Shown piece by piece: positions 45,202 to 55,225 of a DNA stretch of 64,000 nt. The notes beneath the pieces were generated by a model. That model was given only the letters and a program-made list of their open reading frames with translations. It searched no databases and was not told the DNA's origin. A program made the translations under genes and the position numbers. The first letter of the stretch is position 1. Every line of letters starts with the position of its first letter. The stretch is from an uncultured Bacteroidales bacterium (GTDB lineage Bacteria; Bacteroidota; Bacteroidia; Bacteroidales; Bacteroidaceae), in the NCBI GenBank assembly GCA_902774335.1, contig CACYHW010000011.1, positions 75,926 to 139,925 of the forward strand. The letters run 5' to 3'.

Positions 45202-45564
45202 ATGAGAAAGACTTTGTTTCGTTTATCATTAGTTCTTGCAACCGTTCTGGTACTCTTTGCAAGCTGCGGTAAGGATGAGTATGATGAGGATCTGCTGATC
45301 GGCTCATGGAGCGCTACAGACAATGCGAGTTACGTATTTCATCAGGATCATACCGGTCAACGTACCAAGGACGGCCGTACACTTCCATTTACATGGAGCC
45401 TGGACGGTGATGAACTTGAGCTTGAGATAGAAGGATATGAAGTAGGAGAAAGTAGTATTACCGTATTCTCGGTATACATCATCGAGGAGCTCAACGAGAC
45501 CCGCATGGAGGCATACGACAAAGAGGATAGTTCTAAGACCATCATAGTATTCACCAAGAAATGA
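45202..45564 (+). CDS. Lipocalin-like lipoprotein, 120 aa
   Basis: Lipoprotein signal (VLFASC, Cys 24), then a small beta-rich domain starting LIGSWSATDNASYVFHQD, the pattern of Bacteroidota lipocalin-like proteins. Its stop overlaps the start of the AsmA-like gene (ATGA), so translation is coupled. Confidence 0.82.
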   Translation: MRKTLFRLSLVLATVLVLFASCGKDEYDEDLLIGSWSATDNASYVFHQDHTGQRTKDGRTLPFTWSLDGDELELEIEGYEVGESSITVFSVYIIEELNETRMEAYDKEDSSKTIIVFTKK

Positions 45565-48500
45565 AACCGAAATTAAAAAAGGCTCTTAAGATCTCAGGAA
45601 TCACTCTGGGATCGATTGTGGGTCTGTTACTCATTGTAGTCCTGCTGGTTTGCATACTGGTATTCTCTTCATCCAGTCTGACAAATATCGCGGAGAAGGC
45701 AATTGACAAGTACTCTCCCGCCCGCGCCAAGATAGACGACGTGGACCTGACTCTTGTCGGCTCATATCCGTTCCTGGGCTTCCGCCTGAACGGACTTGTA
45801 GTCTACGATGACATGGAGGAGTCACCCTCCGATACACTCGCCGCTGTTGACGAGTTTACCGTCACCGTTGATTTCAAGAGCCTGTACAAGGAAAAGAAGA
45901 TCATTCTGACCAACCTCTTCATAAACGGTGTAAGCGCCAACCTCTTTACGGCTGCCGACGGACGTTCCAACCTGGACGTATTCGGTACCGGAGAGCCTGA
46001 GCCCGAACCCGAGCCCGAAAAGGAGTCTGGTGACCTGGATATCTACGCCGACCTTCAGAATATCAAGGTAGACGGCATAAACGCCTCATATACAGACCTT
46101 TCGTCCGGTACTCTTGCAGCAATCAAGGGACTTGACGTAGAGCTCAAGGGACTGCTCAACTACGACAGTCTGGAGGCTAAGACAGGCGTCAAGATCGCCT
46201 CTATAACCGCTGCAATCAACAACGACTCCACCGATCTGTCGGCCAGCCTGAATGATTTCAGGATTAACGGTAACCTGACCAAATTCGGCAGCGACGTCAA
46301 CGCCGACCTGACCCTGAACCTCAAGGATACCAAGGCCGCCATGGGCGACATCAACGCTCAGATTGACGGTATCAAGTTAATCCTGGATAAACTGAACTGC
46401 ACATTGGGCAACGAGGGCCTGGGTGACGTTACAGCCGGCCTCAATATCAGTGTGGCCGATGTAAAGGCCGCTCTTCCGGGCATATCGGCCTCAACGGGAA
46501 ATATCACAATGAAGACCCCCAGGGCCATATTTACCGGCGACAGCGCCCATGTATCGGACTTTACTTTCGATACCCGCGCCATTGCAGTTGAGATGCAGGA
46601 TTCGACAGGTGTAATAACCAAGGCTGATATAGAGAAGGTGCTTGTAGGCCTGGATGCCGGACTCAAACTGGATATGAGCAATGTGGCAGCCGCTCTTGCA
46701 CTGGCTGTCGAGGGTACCGCATTCGAGATGGGCGGCGATACACCCGTCAGCGTCCAGTCCGATGAGATCAAGCTGGATGTCAATGCAGGCCTCAAGGCCG
46801 ATGATCTGGCAGCCGACACCAAGCTGACCATCCCCTCAATCAATGTTGTAATGGGCGGAGAGACATACGTACCGGGCTGGTCCATGGGTCTTACCCTACC
46901 CCTTGAGGCCAAGACCGACCTGACACGCTTTGCCATCCTGAACGGCGCCAATGTTGATGTCAACGGACAGCGTATAGGATTCAGCGGAAACGGCACCATA
47001 AGCGGTTCCAACAATATCGCAGGCCGCGTACGCATCAACACGATGGAGGATCTTGACATAGACCGTCTTATCTCCATGATTCCGGAGTCATTCCAGAGCA
47101 TGCTTGACGGAATAGACGTTCATGGTACCGTAGGACTTGACATCAACGTCAGGGGCGGCATGAACAACAGCGGTCCTGTGCTCAACACAGCCACCGCCGA
47201 TATCAAGCTCCAGCAGCTTGAGGCATCGGTCAACGACTCGCTCAAGGCCGCATCGGGCAAGCTCACGCTCCATGCAAACTACCCCAGTACCATCGCTGTT
47301 GACAAGGACCGCCAGACTGCCGACGTAGCTCTCCAGGCTTCCGACCTGCAGGTTTCAATGGTTGACTCCACCACCATCAACGCTTCGATCGACGGCTTTG
47401 GCCTGAACGCATCGGTAGCCGGTCTGATGGAGGCTGTGGACAAGATGAACGTACAGGTAGACATCAGCGCCCGCCAGATTGAGGGCGACATGGACACCAT
47501 ATTCGGAACCCTTAAGAACACCGTCGTCAACCTGAACATGGCACCTGCCGACGGCACCCTTGCCATGAAGGCCGATGTGGCATTCGACGGTCTCACAGCC
47601 GGTATGGGCAGCATGCTCTCAGCTAAGCTGGGCGGCACATCCCTGCAGGCTATGGCACAGTATGACTCCACCAAGGTTGAGATACTGAACCAGTGGAACC
47701 CCCAGATCAAGATGAAGCTCAAGGACGGTCAGGTTGATATGCTGGCCTCGCCCATATGCCTCAAGACACTGGACTTTGACTTCTCGCTTGGCCGTTTCAA
47801 TATCAATGAGTGCCGTGCCGAGATTGACGACTCCGATATCCAGCTGTGGGGCGATGTATACAATATAGGTGAGTTCCTGGACGACAAGGGCCTGCTTACC
47901 GGTGAGCTCTATGTGGAGTCCGATCATATGAACCTGAACAACCTGATGGCTCTTACAGGCAGTGAGGCCGATCAGGAGGCTGTTGAGGAGACTGTACAGG
48001 ATATCGAATCCGGTCAGGACACCATCAGCAGCGGTCCTATCATGATTCCCAAGGGTATCGACCTGACACTCTATACCAATCTGTCCAAGGTTGACTTCAA
48101 TCAGCACAGCTTCAACAATGTGGGCGGTGACGTATCCATCAAGGACGGTGTTATTGTGCTCCAGGAGCTTGGTTTCTCATCCAAGGCAGCCGAGATGCAG
48201 CTTACAGCCATCTACCGTACTCCTAACGTTGAGGACCGTTTCATGGAACTTGACTTCCATCTGCTGGATATCGAGATCGACGAGCTGATTGACCTTGTTC
48301 CTGCAGTTGACTCAATCGTTCCTATGTTGAAGGCACTGTCGGGTAAGGCACAGTTCCACTTGTCGGCCCAGACCTATTTGGAGCCCGATTATATCACTCA
48401 CGGACCGTTGTATCCGCAGATGTCATCGCTTATCGGTAACGCAGTTATCGAGGGTGCCAACCTTGTGGTTCTTGACAACGAGGTGTTCAACAGCATCAAG

Positions 48501-48929
48501 CGCAAGCTGCTCATGAGCAAGGATGCAAGTCCTGTGATTGACAGCTTGGATGTTGAGCTTCAGGTATTTGACGGAAAGGTTGACCTCTATCCTACCCGCA
48601 TCAAGATGGACCGTTACGAGGCTATCATCAGCGGACGTCACAATATCGACGCCGGATTGAGTTGCAACTACAACGTATCCATTACACAGACTCCTCTGCC
48701 TGTACGTCTGGGTGTGACCGTGAGCGGTCCGCTTAACGACATCTCGGCCTTCCCAATACGTCATATCAAGGTGGGACGCGCCAAGTACGGCAAGCTTTAC
48801 CGTCCTGAGAAGTCCGGTAAGGTTGAGGAAGCTATCCTGCGCCGCAAGAGCACTATCCTGAATACTGCACGCTCTAACGTACGTCCGCGCTCCAGCGCCA
48901 AGCACGTCAGCGAGCCGGTGACACAATAG
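45561..48929 (+). CDS. AsmA-family (AsmA-like) envelope protein, 1122 aa
   Basis: One N-terminal inner-membrane helix (ISGITLGSIVGLLLIVVLLVC) followed by a very long repetitive beta-rich periplasmic part and an AsmA-like C-terminal region (KAQFHLSAQTYLEPDY, RIKMDRYEAIISGRHNI). AsmA/TamB-type proteins are thought to bridge the periplasm and move phospholipids or assist outer-membrane assembly. A PEPEPEPEPEK stretch near residue 150 is a linker. The last codons, VTQ and stop, lie inside a palindromic repeat. Confidence 0.9.
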   Translation: MKPKLKKALKISGITLGSIVGLLLIVVLLVCILVFSSSSLTNIAEKAIDKYSPARAKIDDVDLTLVGSYPFLGFRLNGLVVYDDMEESPSDTLAAVDEFTVTVDFKSLYKEKKIILTNLFINGVSANLFTAADGRSNLDVFGTGEPEPEPEPEKESGDLDIYADLQNIKVDGINASYTDLSSGTLAAIKGLDVELKGLLNYDSLEAKTGVKIASITAAINNDSTDLSASLNDFRINGNLTKFGSDVNADLTLNLKDTKAAMGDINAQIDGIKLILDKLNCTLGNEGLGDVTAGLNISVADVKAALPGISASTGNITMKTPRAIFTGDSAHVSDFTFDTRAIAVEMQDSTGVITKADIEKVLVGLDAGLKLDMSNVAAALALAVEGTAFEMGGDTPVSVQSDEIKLDVNAGLKADDLAADTKLTIPSINVVMGGETYVPGWSMGLTLPLEAKTDLTRFAILNGANVDVNGQRIGFSGNGTISGSNNIAGRVRINTMEDLDIDRLISMIPESFQSMLDGIDVHGTVGLDINVRGGMNNSGPVLNTATADIKLQQLEASVNDSLKAASGKLTLHANYPSTIAVDKDRQTADVALQASDLQVSMVDSTTINASIDGFGLNASVAGLMEAVDKMNVQVDISARQIEGDMDTIFGTLKNTVVNLNMAPADGTLAMKADVAFDGLTAGMGSMLSAKLGGTSLQAMAQYDSTKVEILNQWNPQIKMKLKDGQVDMLASPICLKTLDFDFSLGRFNINECRAEIDDSDIQLWGDVYNIGEFLDDKGLLTGELYVESDHMNLNNLMALTGSEADQEAVEETVQDIESGQDTISSGPIMIPKGIDLTLYTNLSKVDFNQHSFNNVGGDVSIKDGVIVLQELGFSSKAAEMQLTAIYRTPNVEDRFMELDFHLLDIEIDELIDLVPAVDSIVPMLKALSGKAQFHLSAQTYLEPDYITHGPLYPQMSSLIGNAVIEGANLVVLDNEVFNSIKRKLLMSKDASPVIDSLDVELQVFDGKVDLYPTRIKMDRYEAIISGRHNIDAGLSCNYNVSITQTPLPVRLGVTVSGPLNDISAFPIRHIKVGRAKYGKLYRPEKSGKVEEAILRRKSTILNTARSNVRPRSSAKHVSEPVTQ

Positions 48930-48951
48930 GGACTGTCCCTATTGTGTCACC
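48917..48951. repeat. 17-bp perfect palindrome shared by two gene ends
   Basis: 48917-48933 pairs with 48935-48951 around one base (GGTGACACAATAGGGAC arms). It provides ACACAATAG, i.e. Thr-Gln-stop, to the AsmA gene on plus; a further TATTGTGT at 48952-48959 gives the same ending to the convergent transporter gene on minus. It can also act as a bidirectional terminator. Confidence 0.8.
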
Positions 48952-50702
48952 TATTGTGTCAAAGCAACGAGAGCCTGGGAGATATTGATAATAAAGTCAC
49001 CCATGGTTTCCAGCTCCTGAATAAGGTCAAAGTAATAAACGCCTGCCGCGTAATCATATGATTTGACCTCCATGTTCTTGAGGTGCTCCTCACGTAGCGC
49101 ATCACGCATGACGTTTATGGCATCCTCGGCGGTATAGGCGTTTGAAATGTCAGTTACGTTAGCCAGAGAAAGATTGGTATTCATGACTTCATAGGCGTTC
49201 TGCATGGTGTCAAGCATCTCAGCTATACGCTTGCGCATAAGGTCGTTGAATACCTTGCCGTGGTCGCGTTTACGCTGCAGCAGACGTGAAATGGCCTCAC
49301 CTGAATCACCCAGAGACTCCATCTCGCCTATAATCTTGAAATAGGCCTTGACCTGCATGCGTGCCTGGTCCGATATCTCATTCTGGCTCACCTGGTTAAG
49401 GTATGTGGCAATCTCAAATTCAATGCGGTCCGTAATCTCTTCATACTTGACCAGCTTGTCGCGGAAATCATCGAATTTGTCGGTCTCAGACTCCTGAATG
49501 GCCTGACGTACATATCCGAATCCCTTTTCGCATATCTCACCAAAGTGGTTTATCTCCTTGCGTGCCTCGGTTATGGACAACTCGGCCAGGTTGGCGTTAG
49601 CCTTGCCTATATAAACCAGATGGAATACCTCTTTCTCCTCTTCCTTGTTGGGAACCATCTTCATAACCAGTTTTTCCAACTGAGGTATGAACCATACCAG
49701 GATAAGGGTTGTGATGATGTTGAACAGAGAGTGAACTATAGCAACGCTGTACGGCAGACTGCTTGCAAGGCTTGTCTGAGCCTGCAGGGCATCACCTGTA
49801 AGACCGGTCTGTGACAACAGTGTAAAATCACACGTCAGGGGATTGGGGAATCCCAGAGCCTCAACGATATAGGCATTCAGTTGCATGTATGGCCTGAACA
49901 GCGCAATTACCAGTATCGAACCGAACAGGTTGAATACCAGGTGTGCACGGGCCGTACGCTTTGAACTGATGTTTGTGGATGTAGCAGCCAGGTTTGAAGT
50001 GATTGTGGTACCGATGTTCTCACCCAGGATGAACGCTACGGCATTAGGGAAGGTAATCACACCGCAGGCCAGAAGCAACATTGTGATACTTGTTGCGGCG
50101 GCCGATGACTGCAGGCAGAAGGTCATCACAGCACCGATGATAATGAACAGCACTGTGCTCAGCCCCATATCGGTTATAGGAGCAAGGAAATTACGTACAC
50201 CCTCGCTTGAGAGCAGCGGATATGATGTATCCTTAAGCATGCTCAGGCCTAGGAACAGGAATGCAAATCCTATCAGGAACGAGCCGAAATCCTTGGTTTT
50301 CTGTTTCTTGAAGAATGATGAGAGTACAAATCCCACGAATATCAGCGGGATGGCAATAGCACCAAGGCTGAATGATCCGTCCATCGAAACGGCAAACAGC
50401 CAAGCAGTTACCGTAGTACCGATGTTTGCACCCATGATGACGCCGATTGCACTGCGCAAAGTCATAAGACCGGCGTTCACAAAGCTTACCAGCATAAGTG
50501 TCGTTGCGGTCGATGACTGCACCAGTACGGTCACTAAAAAACCGGTAAAAAGGCATTTACCGGTGTTCGAAGTCATCTTTTCAATAAAGGAACGCAGGCC
50601 CTTACCTGCAAATCTCTGAAGGCTGCTGCTCATGAGGTTCATTCCGAAAAGGAACAACGCCAAACAGCCTAACATCTTGAGAATCTGATAAAAAATATCC
50701 AC
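48951..50702 (-). CDS. Na/Pi cotransporter family protein with PhoU-like domain, 583 aa
   Basis: Two Na/Pi cotransporter repeats with the QSS motif (VLVQSSTATTLMLVSF and CLQSSAAATSITMLLL), multiple membrane segments to about residue 340, then a PhoU-like helical domain (TEARKEINHFGEIC onward). Inner-membrane phosphate uptake. -7 element TACCTTTG at 50730-50737. It converges with the AsmA-like gene. Confidence 0.93.
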   Translation of the reverse strand: MDIFYQILKMLGCLALFLFGMNLMSSSLQRFAGKGLRSFIEKMTSNTGKCLFTGFLVTVLVQSSTATTLMLVSFVNAGLMTLRSAIGVIMGANIGTTVTAWLFAVSMDGSFSLGAIAIPLIFVGFVLSSFFKKQKTKDFGSFLIGFAFLFLGLSMLKDTSYPLLSSEGVRNFLAPITDMGLSTVLFIIIGAVMTFCLQSSAAATSITMLLLACGVITFPNAVAFILGENIGTTITSNLAATSTNISSKRTARAHLVFNLFGSILVIALFRPYMQLNAYIVEALGFPNPLTCDFTLLSQTGLTGDALQAQTSLASSLPYSVAIVHSLFNIITTLILVWFIPQLEKLVMKMVPNKEEEKEVFHLVYIGKANANLAELSITEARKEINHFGEICEKGFGYVRQAIQESETDKFDDFRDKLVKYEEITDRIEFEIATYLNQVSQNEISDQARMQVKAYFKIIGEMESLGDSGEAISRLLQRKRDHGKVFNDLMRKRIAEMLDTMQNAYEVMNTNLSLANVTDISNAYTAEDAINVMRDALREEHLKNMEVKSYDYAAGVYYFDLIQELETMGDFIINISQALVALTQ

Positions 50703-50752
50703 TTCTAAACCTCTTGTGTGTTATCGGTACAAAGGTAATAATATTTCAATTA

Positions 50753-51514
50753 TTACAAATTTTCAAGCACAAGTCCATCGTATGCAAACTGAACATGCTC
50801 CGGGAACTTGGGGTTCATGATTGCATGCATGCCTGCGCGGTGGCTCATATGCACGAAATAGGTCTCACGGGCCCCTACTTTCTCCGCAAACAGCACGGCC
50901 TGACGTACGTTCTGGTGAGTGGGATGCTCCTTGGTATGCAAGGCGTTGACCACAAGAGTCTCAGTGCCTTCAAGCAACTTGAAAGACTCATCGTCCATGC
51001 TCTTCATATCGGTAATGTATGTCAGGTTTCCGATTCTGAAACCCAGAATGGGCAGGTTGCCGTGCATTACGCGTATGGGCAGTATCTCCAGATCACCCAC
51101 CCTGAACCTTTTACCCGGCTCAATCTCACACAGTTCCATATGAGGCACGCGGGGATTGATATTTTGGTTGAAACAATACGGCATACTCTGCACGATATGA
51201 CCTATCACGTTCTTCTCGGCATAGATGGGAATGGTGGTCGTTGTGCAGTAAGGACGCAGGTCGTCCAGACCTCCTATATGGTCGTAGTGCTCGTGTGTAA
51301 CAATCACAGCGTCAAGCTGTTCGATGCCAGCTCTTAAAGCCTGCTGACGGAAGTCCGGACCGCAGTCAATGATGATTTTGGTGCTGTCCGTTTCAATCAG
51401 GGCCGATGTGCGCAGACGCTTGTCGCGGGGATCCGTCGACATGCATGTCTGGCAGTGGCAGCGCATCTCAGGTACGCCAATCGAAGTTCCGGTTCCAAGG
51501 AAAGTCAGTTTCAT
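50753..51514 (-). CDS. Metallo-beta-lactamase-fold hydrolase (PhnP-like), 253 aa
   Basis: FLGTGTSIGVPEMRCHCQTC with Cys pairs near the N-terminus, the metal motif THEHYDHIGGLDDLRPY, and later metal His residues (RVMHGNLPILGFRIG, TYFVHMSHRAG). Resembles PhnP cyclic phosphodiesterases. Overlaps the end of murB by 4 bp. Confidence 0.92.
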   Translation of the reverse strand: MKLTFLGTGTSIGVPEMRCHCQTCMSTDPRDKRLRTSALIETDSTKIIIDCGPDFRQQALRAGIEQLDAVIVTHEHYDHIGGLDDLRPYCTTTTIPIYAEKNVIGHIVQSMPYCFNQNINPRVPHMELCEIEPGKRFRVGDLEILPIRVMHGNLPILGFRIGNLTYITDMKSMDDESFKLLEGTETLVVNALHTKEHPTHQNVRQAVLFAEKVGARETYFVHMSHRAGMHAIMNPKFPEHVQFAYDGLVLENL

Positions 51515-52509
51515 ATATAGTTCACCTCGGTCGAGAGGGATATTCCGAATTTCTGTTTTACATCCTCGATAATGGTGTCGGCCAGGCGCTTTACATCGGC
51601 CCCTGTGGCACCGCCCTTGTTCACCAGTACCAGCGCCTGCTTGTCATAAACGGCTGCGGGGCCCAGTGAGCGGCCTTTCCAGCCCGATTTCTCAATCAGC
51701 CAGCCTGCGGGAACCTTTACGCCGCCCGGTGCGGGATATGAGGGAACATCGGGATAGTTACTCCTTATTATATTGAACTCCTGCTCAGATATTACAGGGT
51801 TCATAAAGAAGCTGCCGGCATTGCCAAGAACCTTGGGATCAGGCAGTTTGCTCTCGCGTATGGATATCACGGCCTGCCTTATGTTGGCCAGTGTGGGACC
51901 GCCCAGGCGCTCCACCTCCTGCCCCAACGCACCGTATCCCAACTTGGGCTGCGCAACCTTGGAGAGCGAGAATATAACGTATGCAACGGCGTACTGACCC
52001 CTTAGTTCATTCTTGAAAATGCTCTGGCGGTATGCATAGTTGCACTCCTTATTGCTGAAATCGCGCTCGCTTCCGTCGGCCAGGCAAATGGTCTGGACGG
52101 TGTCTATAACGTCCTTTGCTTCAACTCCGTAGGCGCCTATGTTCTGGACTGCGCTGGCTCCCACCTCACCGGGAATGGCCGAGAGGTTCTCCACGCCCCA
52201 GAATCCGTTAATGGAGCACCAAGCCACAAAATCATCCCAAACCACACCTGCGCCCACCTTGACGTGGACATCCTTATCGGTGCTGGCAATTATGTCTATT
52301 GATGAGATGGTTGAGTGCAGGACGGTGCCTTTAAAGTCGCCCATGAACAGCAGGTTACTGCCGCCGCCTATCATCAGAATGGGCTTACTGATATCGAGTA
52401 ATGCGTTTTTGAGCTCATCGGTCGATGCCCAGTCAATCAGGCTGTCAGCCCTGACATCCATACCGAATGTGTTCCTGTCCGCAAGTGAACAATTGTCTCT
52501 TACTGTCAT
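51511..52509 (-). CDS. murB: UDP-N-acetylenolpyruvoylglucosamine reductase
   Basis: Peptidoglycan precursor enzyme of 332 residues with FAD motif ILMIGGGSNLLF, CNYAYRQSIFKN (type I Tyr loop) and NAGSFFMNPVIS (catalytic Ser). The -7 element TATTTTTG (52514-52521, minus) ends 4 bp before the ATG, so its mRNA is probably leaderless. Upstream of the MBL gene. Confidence 0.97.
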   Translation of the reverse strand: MTVRDNCSLADRNTFGMDVRADSLIDWASTDELKNALLDISKPILMIGGGSNLLFMGDFKGTVLHSTISSIDIIASTDKDVHVKVGAGVVWDDFVAWCSINGFWGVENLSAIPGEVGASAVQNIGAYGVEAKDVIDTVQTICLADGSERDFSNKECNYAYRQSIFKNELRGQYAVAYVIFSLSKVAQPKLGYGALGQEVERLGGPTLANIRQAVISIRESKLPDPKVLGNAGSFFMNPVISEQEFNIIRSNYPDVPSYPAPGGVKVPAGWLIEKSGWKGRSLGPAAVYDKQALVLVNKGGATGADVKRLADTIIEDVKQKFGISLSTEVNYI

Positions 52510-52513
52510 GCTG

Positions 52514-52521
52514 CAAAAATA
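52514..52521 (-). promoter_or_regulatory. murB -7 element abutting the start codon
   Basis: TATTTTTG, then CAGC, then ATG on the minus strand; same 4-bp gap as at 2580-2583. Confidence 0.5.
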
Positions 52522-52554
52522 CTCATTCTAGTTGGTGTTCCACTCATTTTTTGC

Positions 52555-52562
52555 TAATTTTG
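52555..52562 (+). promoter_or_regulatory. pheS -7 element
   Basis: TAATTTTG, 23 bp before the chosen pheS start at 52586. Confidence 0.55.
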
Positions 52563-52585
52563 CACTCCGAAAAACAGTAACCGCG

Positions 52586-53605
52586 ATGTTAGAGAAAATT
52601 GAACAGTTAATCGCCGAGATAAACGGACTCAAGGTAGAGTCAGCCGAGCAGCTGGAGGCCCTGAGACTCAAGTATTTAAGCAAGAAAGGCGCCATCAATG
52701 ACCTTATGGCCGATTTCCGTAACGTTCCCAACGACCAGAAGCGTGAGATCGGACAGAAGCTCAACGAGCTCAAGAATCTTGCCCAGGATAAGATCAACAG
52801 CCTCAAGGAGGCCTTTGAGGCCAAGAAAGCCGTTGACGAGAAGCCTGACCTGACCCGTACCGCCTATCCTGTTGAACTTGGAACCCGCCACCCGCTGAAC
52901 ATTGTCAAGAACGAGATTATCGAGATATTCTCACGCTTAGGCTTTGTTTTGGCCGATGGTCCCGAGGTTGAGGATGACTGGCACGTATTCTCAGCCATGA
53001 ACTTTGCCGAGGATCACCCCGCACGCGATATGCAGGACACCTTTTTTGTGGAGGCTCATCCCGACATCATCCTGCGTACCCACACATCGTCCGTTCAGAG
53101 CCGCGTTATGGAGGTTTCAGAGCCGCCTATCCGCATCATCTGCCCGGGCCGTGTATACCGTAACGAGGCCATCAGCTATCGCGCACACTGTTTCTTCCAC
53201 CAGGTTGAGGCCCTCTACGTTGACAAGAACGTAAGCTTTACCGACCTCAAGCAGGTTCTGCTCTACTTTGCACAGCAGATGTTCGGTCCCGACACCAAGA
53301 TCCGTCTGCGTCCCAGCTACTTCCCCTTCACCGAGCCTTCGGCCGAGATGGATATCAGCTGCAACATTTGCGGCGGTAAGGGTTGCCCCTTCTGCAAGGG
53401 TACCGGTTGGGTTGAGATCCTGGGTTGCGGTATGGTGCACCCCAACGTGCTGGAGCTCAACGGCATAAACAGCAAGGAATACACCGGTTTCGCCCTGGGT
53501 ATGGGTATAGAGCGTATAACCAACCTCAAATACCAGGTTAAGGACCTGCGCATGTTCTCCGAGAACGATATCCGCTTCCTCAAGGAGTTTGAGGCAGCCA
53601 ACTGA
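52586..53605 (+). CDS. pheS: Phenylalanyl-tRNA synthetase alpha subunit
   Basis: 339 residues: N-terminal coiled coil (LEKIEQLIAEIN), class II core with LRTHTSSVQSR, YFPFTEPSAEMDISC and GFALGMGIERITNL. A Cys-rich insert (CNICGGKGCPFCKGTGW) is common in this subunit. ATG 52586 is chosen because the earlier in-frame ATG (52532) lies upstream of the promoter. 15 bp before nth. Confidence 0.97.
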   Translation: MLEKIEQLIAEINGLKVESAEQLEALRLKYLSKKGAINDLMADFRNVPNDQKREIGQKLNELKNLAQDKINSLKEAFEAKKAVDEKPDLTRTAYPVELGTRHPLNIVKNEIIEIFSRLGFVLADGPEVEDDWHVFSAMNFAEDHPARDMQDTFFVEAHPDIILRTHTSSVQSRVMEVSEPPIRIICPGRVYRNEAISYRAHCFFHQVEALYVDKNVSFTDLKQVLLYFAQQMFGPDTKIRLRPSYFPFTEPSAEMDISCNICGGKGCPFCKGTGWVEILGCGMVHPNVLELNGINSKEYTGFALGMGIERITNLKYQVKDLRMFSENDIRFLKEFEAAN

Positions 53606-53620
53606 TAAGGTAACATCCCT

Positions 53621-54256
53621 ATGAAAAAGAGGGAGTTATATGAAATATGCAGCCAAAGGCTTGAGCAGGCATATCCTGCGGCGGCCACCGAGCTGCATTT
53701 TTCGTCTCCGTACCAGCTGCTTGTGGCAGTCATGCTCTCGGCGCAGTGCACCGACAAGCGTGTCAATATGGTTACTCCCGCCCTTTTTGATGCCTTCCCC
53801 ACAGTACGGGATCTGGCTGCCGCCACACCCGAGCAGGTGTTTCCGTTTGTAAAAAGTGTTTCATATCCCAATGCCAAGTCTGAGCATCTTGTGGCTATGG
53901 CACGTCAGGTGTGCGAACGTTTTGACGGTGTGATTCCGTCGCAGATGGACAGCCTTACGTCGCTTCCCGGTGTAGGCCGAAAGACCGCCAACGTTATGCT
54001 GGCAGTGGCTTTTGGAGGTCAGGCCATGCCTGTGGACACTCATGTATTCCGCTTGAGCCGTCGCATAGGGCTTGTTCCGGAAAGATGCTCCACTCCGCTC
54101 AGCGTTGAAAAGGAACTTGTAAAATACTTTCCCAAGGACCGCCTGTCCGATGCACATCACTGGCTCATACTCCACGGCCGTTACGTCTGTACCGCCCGCG
54201 CCCCCAAGTGCGCAGCATGCTGTCTGAACGACATTTGCCGCAGTAGCAATTATTAA
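53621..54256 (+). CDS. nth: Endonuclease III
   Basis: Base-excision DNA glycosylase/lyase of 211 residues: helix-hairpin-helix LPGVGRKTANVML with the catalytic Lys, VDTHVFRLSRRIGL with the catalytic Asp, and the [4Fe-4S] pattern C-x6-C-x2-C-x5-C (CTARAPKCAACCLNDIC) at the end. Confidence 0.98.
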   Translation: MKKRELYEICSQRLEQAYPAAATELHFSSPYQLLVAVMLSAQCTDKRVNMVTPALFDAFPTVRDLAAATPEQVFPFVKSVSYPNAKSEHLVAMARQVCERFDGVIPSQMDSLTSLPGVGRKTANVMLAVAFGGQAMPVDTHVFRLSRRIGLVPERCSTPLSVEKELVKYFPKDRLSDAHHWLILHGRYVCTARAPKCAACCLNDICRSSNY

Positions 54257-54316
54257 TAATAATTGATGCCCGAATGGGCTTGTTTTGAGCGGATTTGTGT
54301 AATTTTGCAGCCAATT

Positions 54317-55153
54317 ATGAACTCAATGGAACAGAAAGATATATTTGAAAGCATCAGAGACGTCAAGAAGGCTCTGCAGAAAGCTGATAAATACATTCCC
54401 AAAGTTGAGGAGCGTTCAATCGACCGTGCCGAGATAAAAGAGGCCGTCAAACTATTCCGTCATGTGGTGTTCGGCAACTTTTTCGGTGCCCTTGACCTCT
54501 CCACTTCACTGAGCCGCCTTTATTCCATCCTGTCACACCAGATAGGTTATATCGGCCGCATATTCCATGAGCCCCTGCCTTGCTGTGCCGAGGATATGGC
54601 GCAGCAGTTCATCGAGAGCATTCCCGAACTTCGCCGTCTGCTCGGAACCGATGTCAAGGCCATCTTTGACGGCGATCCCGCAGCCGTAAGCCACGAAGAG
54701 GTCATCCTGTGCTATCCCTCACTGGTAGCCATGATACACTACCGTATGGCTCACCGTCTGCTTGAGATAGGCGTACCCATCCTGCCCCGCGTCATAACCG
54801 AACTTGCCCACTCGCTCACCGGAATCGACATTCATCCGGGTGCCCGTATCGGTGAGTTTTTCAGCATTGACCACGGAACAGGCGTCGTTATTGGCGAGAC
54901 TGCAATCATCGGCAATCATGTGCAACTCTATCAGGGAGTTACGCTTGGTGCCAAGAGCTTCAAGTTCGATGAGAACGGCAATCCCATCAACATTCCGCGT
55001 CACCCCATCATCGAGGACAACGTGGTCATCTACTCCAATACATCGGTGCTGGGTCGCATAACCATCGGCCACGACTCGATTATCGGAGGTAACGTCTGGC
55101 TTACACAGGACCTTCCGCCCTACTCCAAATTCTTCCAGAATAGAGAGAAATAA
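54317..55153 (+). CDS. cysE: Serine O-acetyltransferase
   Basis: First step of cysteine synthesis. N-terminal helical domain, then a left-handed beta-helix made of hexapeptide repeats (GIDIHPGARIGEFFSIDHGTG with the catalytic Asp-His, then VVIGETAIIGNHVQLYQGVTLGA). About 278 residues. ATG 54317 is preferred because the -7 element TAATTTTG is at 54300-54307; the ATG at 54263 lies upstream of it. Confidence 0.95.
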   Translation: MNSMEQKDIFESIRDVKKALQKADKYIPKVEERSIDRAEIKEAVKLFRHVVFGNFFGALDLSTSLSRLYSILSHQIGYIGRIFHEPLPCCAEDMAQQFIESIPELRRLLGTDVKAIFDGDPAAVSHEEVILCYPSLVAMIHYRMAHRLLEIGVPILPRVITELAHSLTGIDIHPGARIGEFFSIDHGTGVVIGETAIIGNHVQLYQGVTLGAKSFKFDENGNPINIPRHPIIEDNVVIYSNTSVLGRITIGHDSIIGGNVWLTQDLPPYSKFFQNREK

Positions 55154-55178
55154 TGGAACGGAAATGGCAGAAAAAGAG

Positions 55179-55186
55179 TAATTTTG
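55179..55186 (+). promoter_or_regulatory. pgk -7 element
   Basis: TAATTTTG, 39 bp before the pgk start. Confidence 0.55.
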
Positions 55187-55225
55187 CGAATCAGAATTAA
55201 CAACAACTACTAAACAACTGATATT

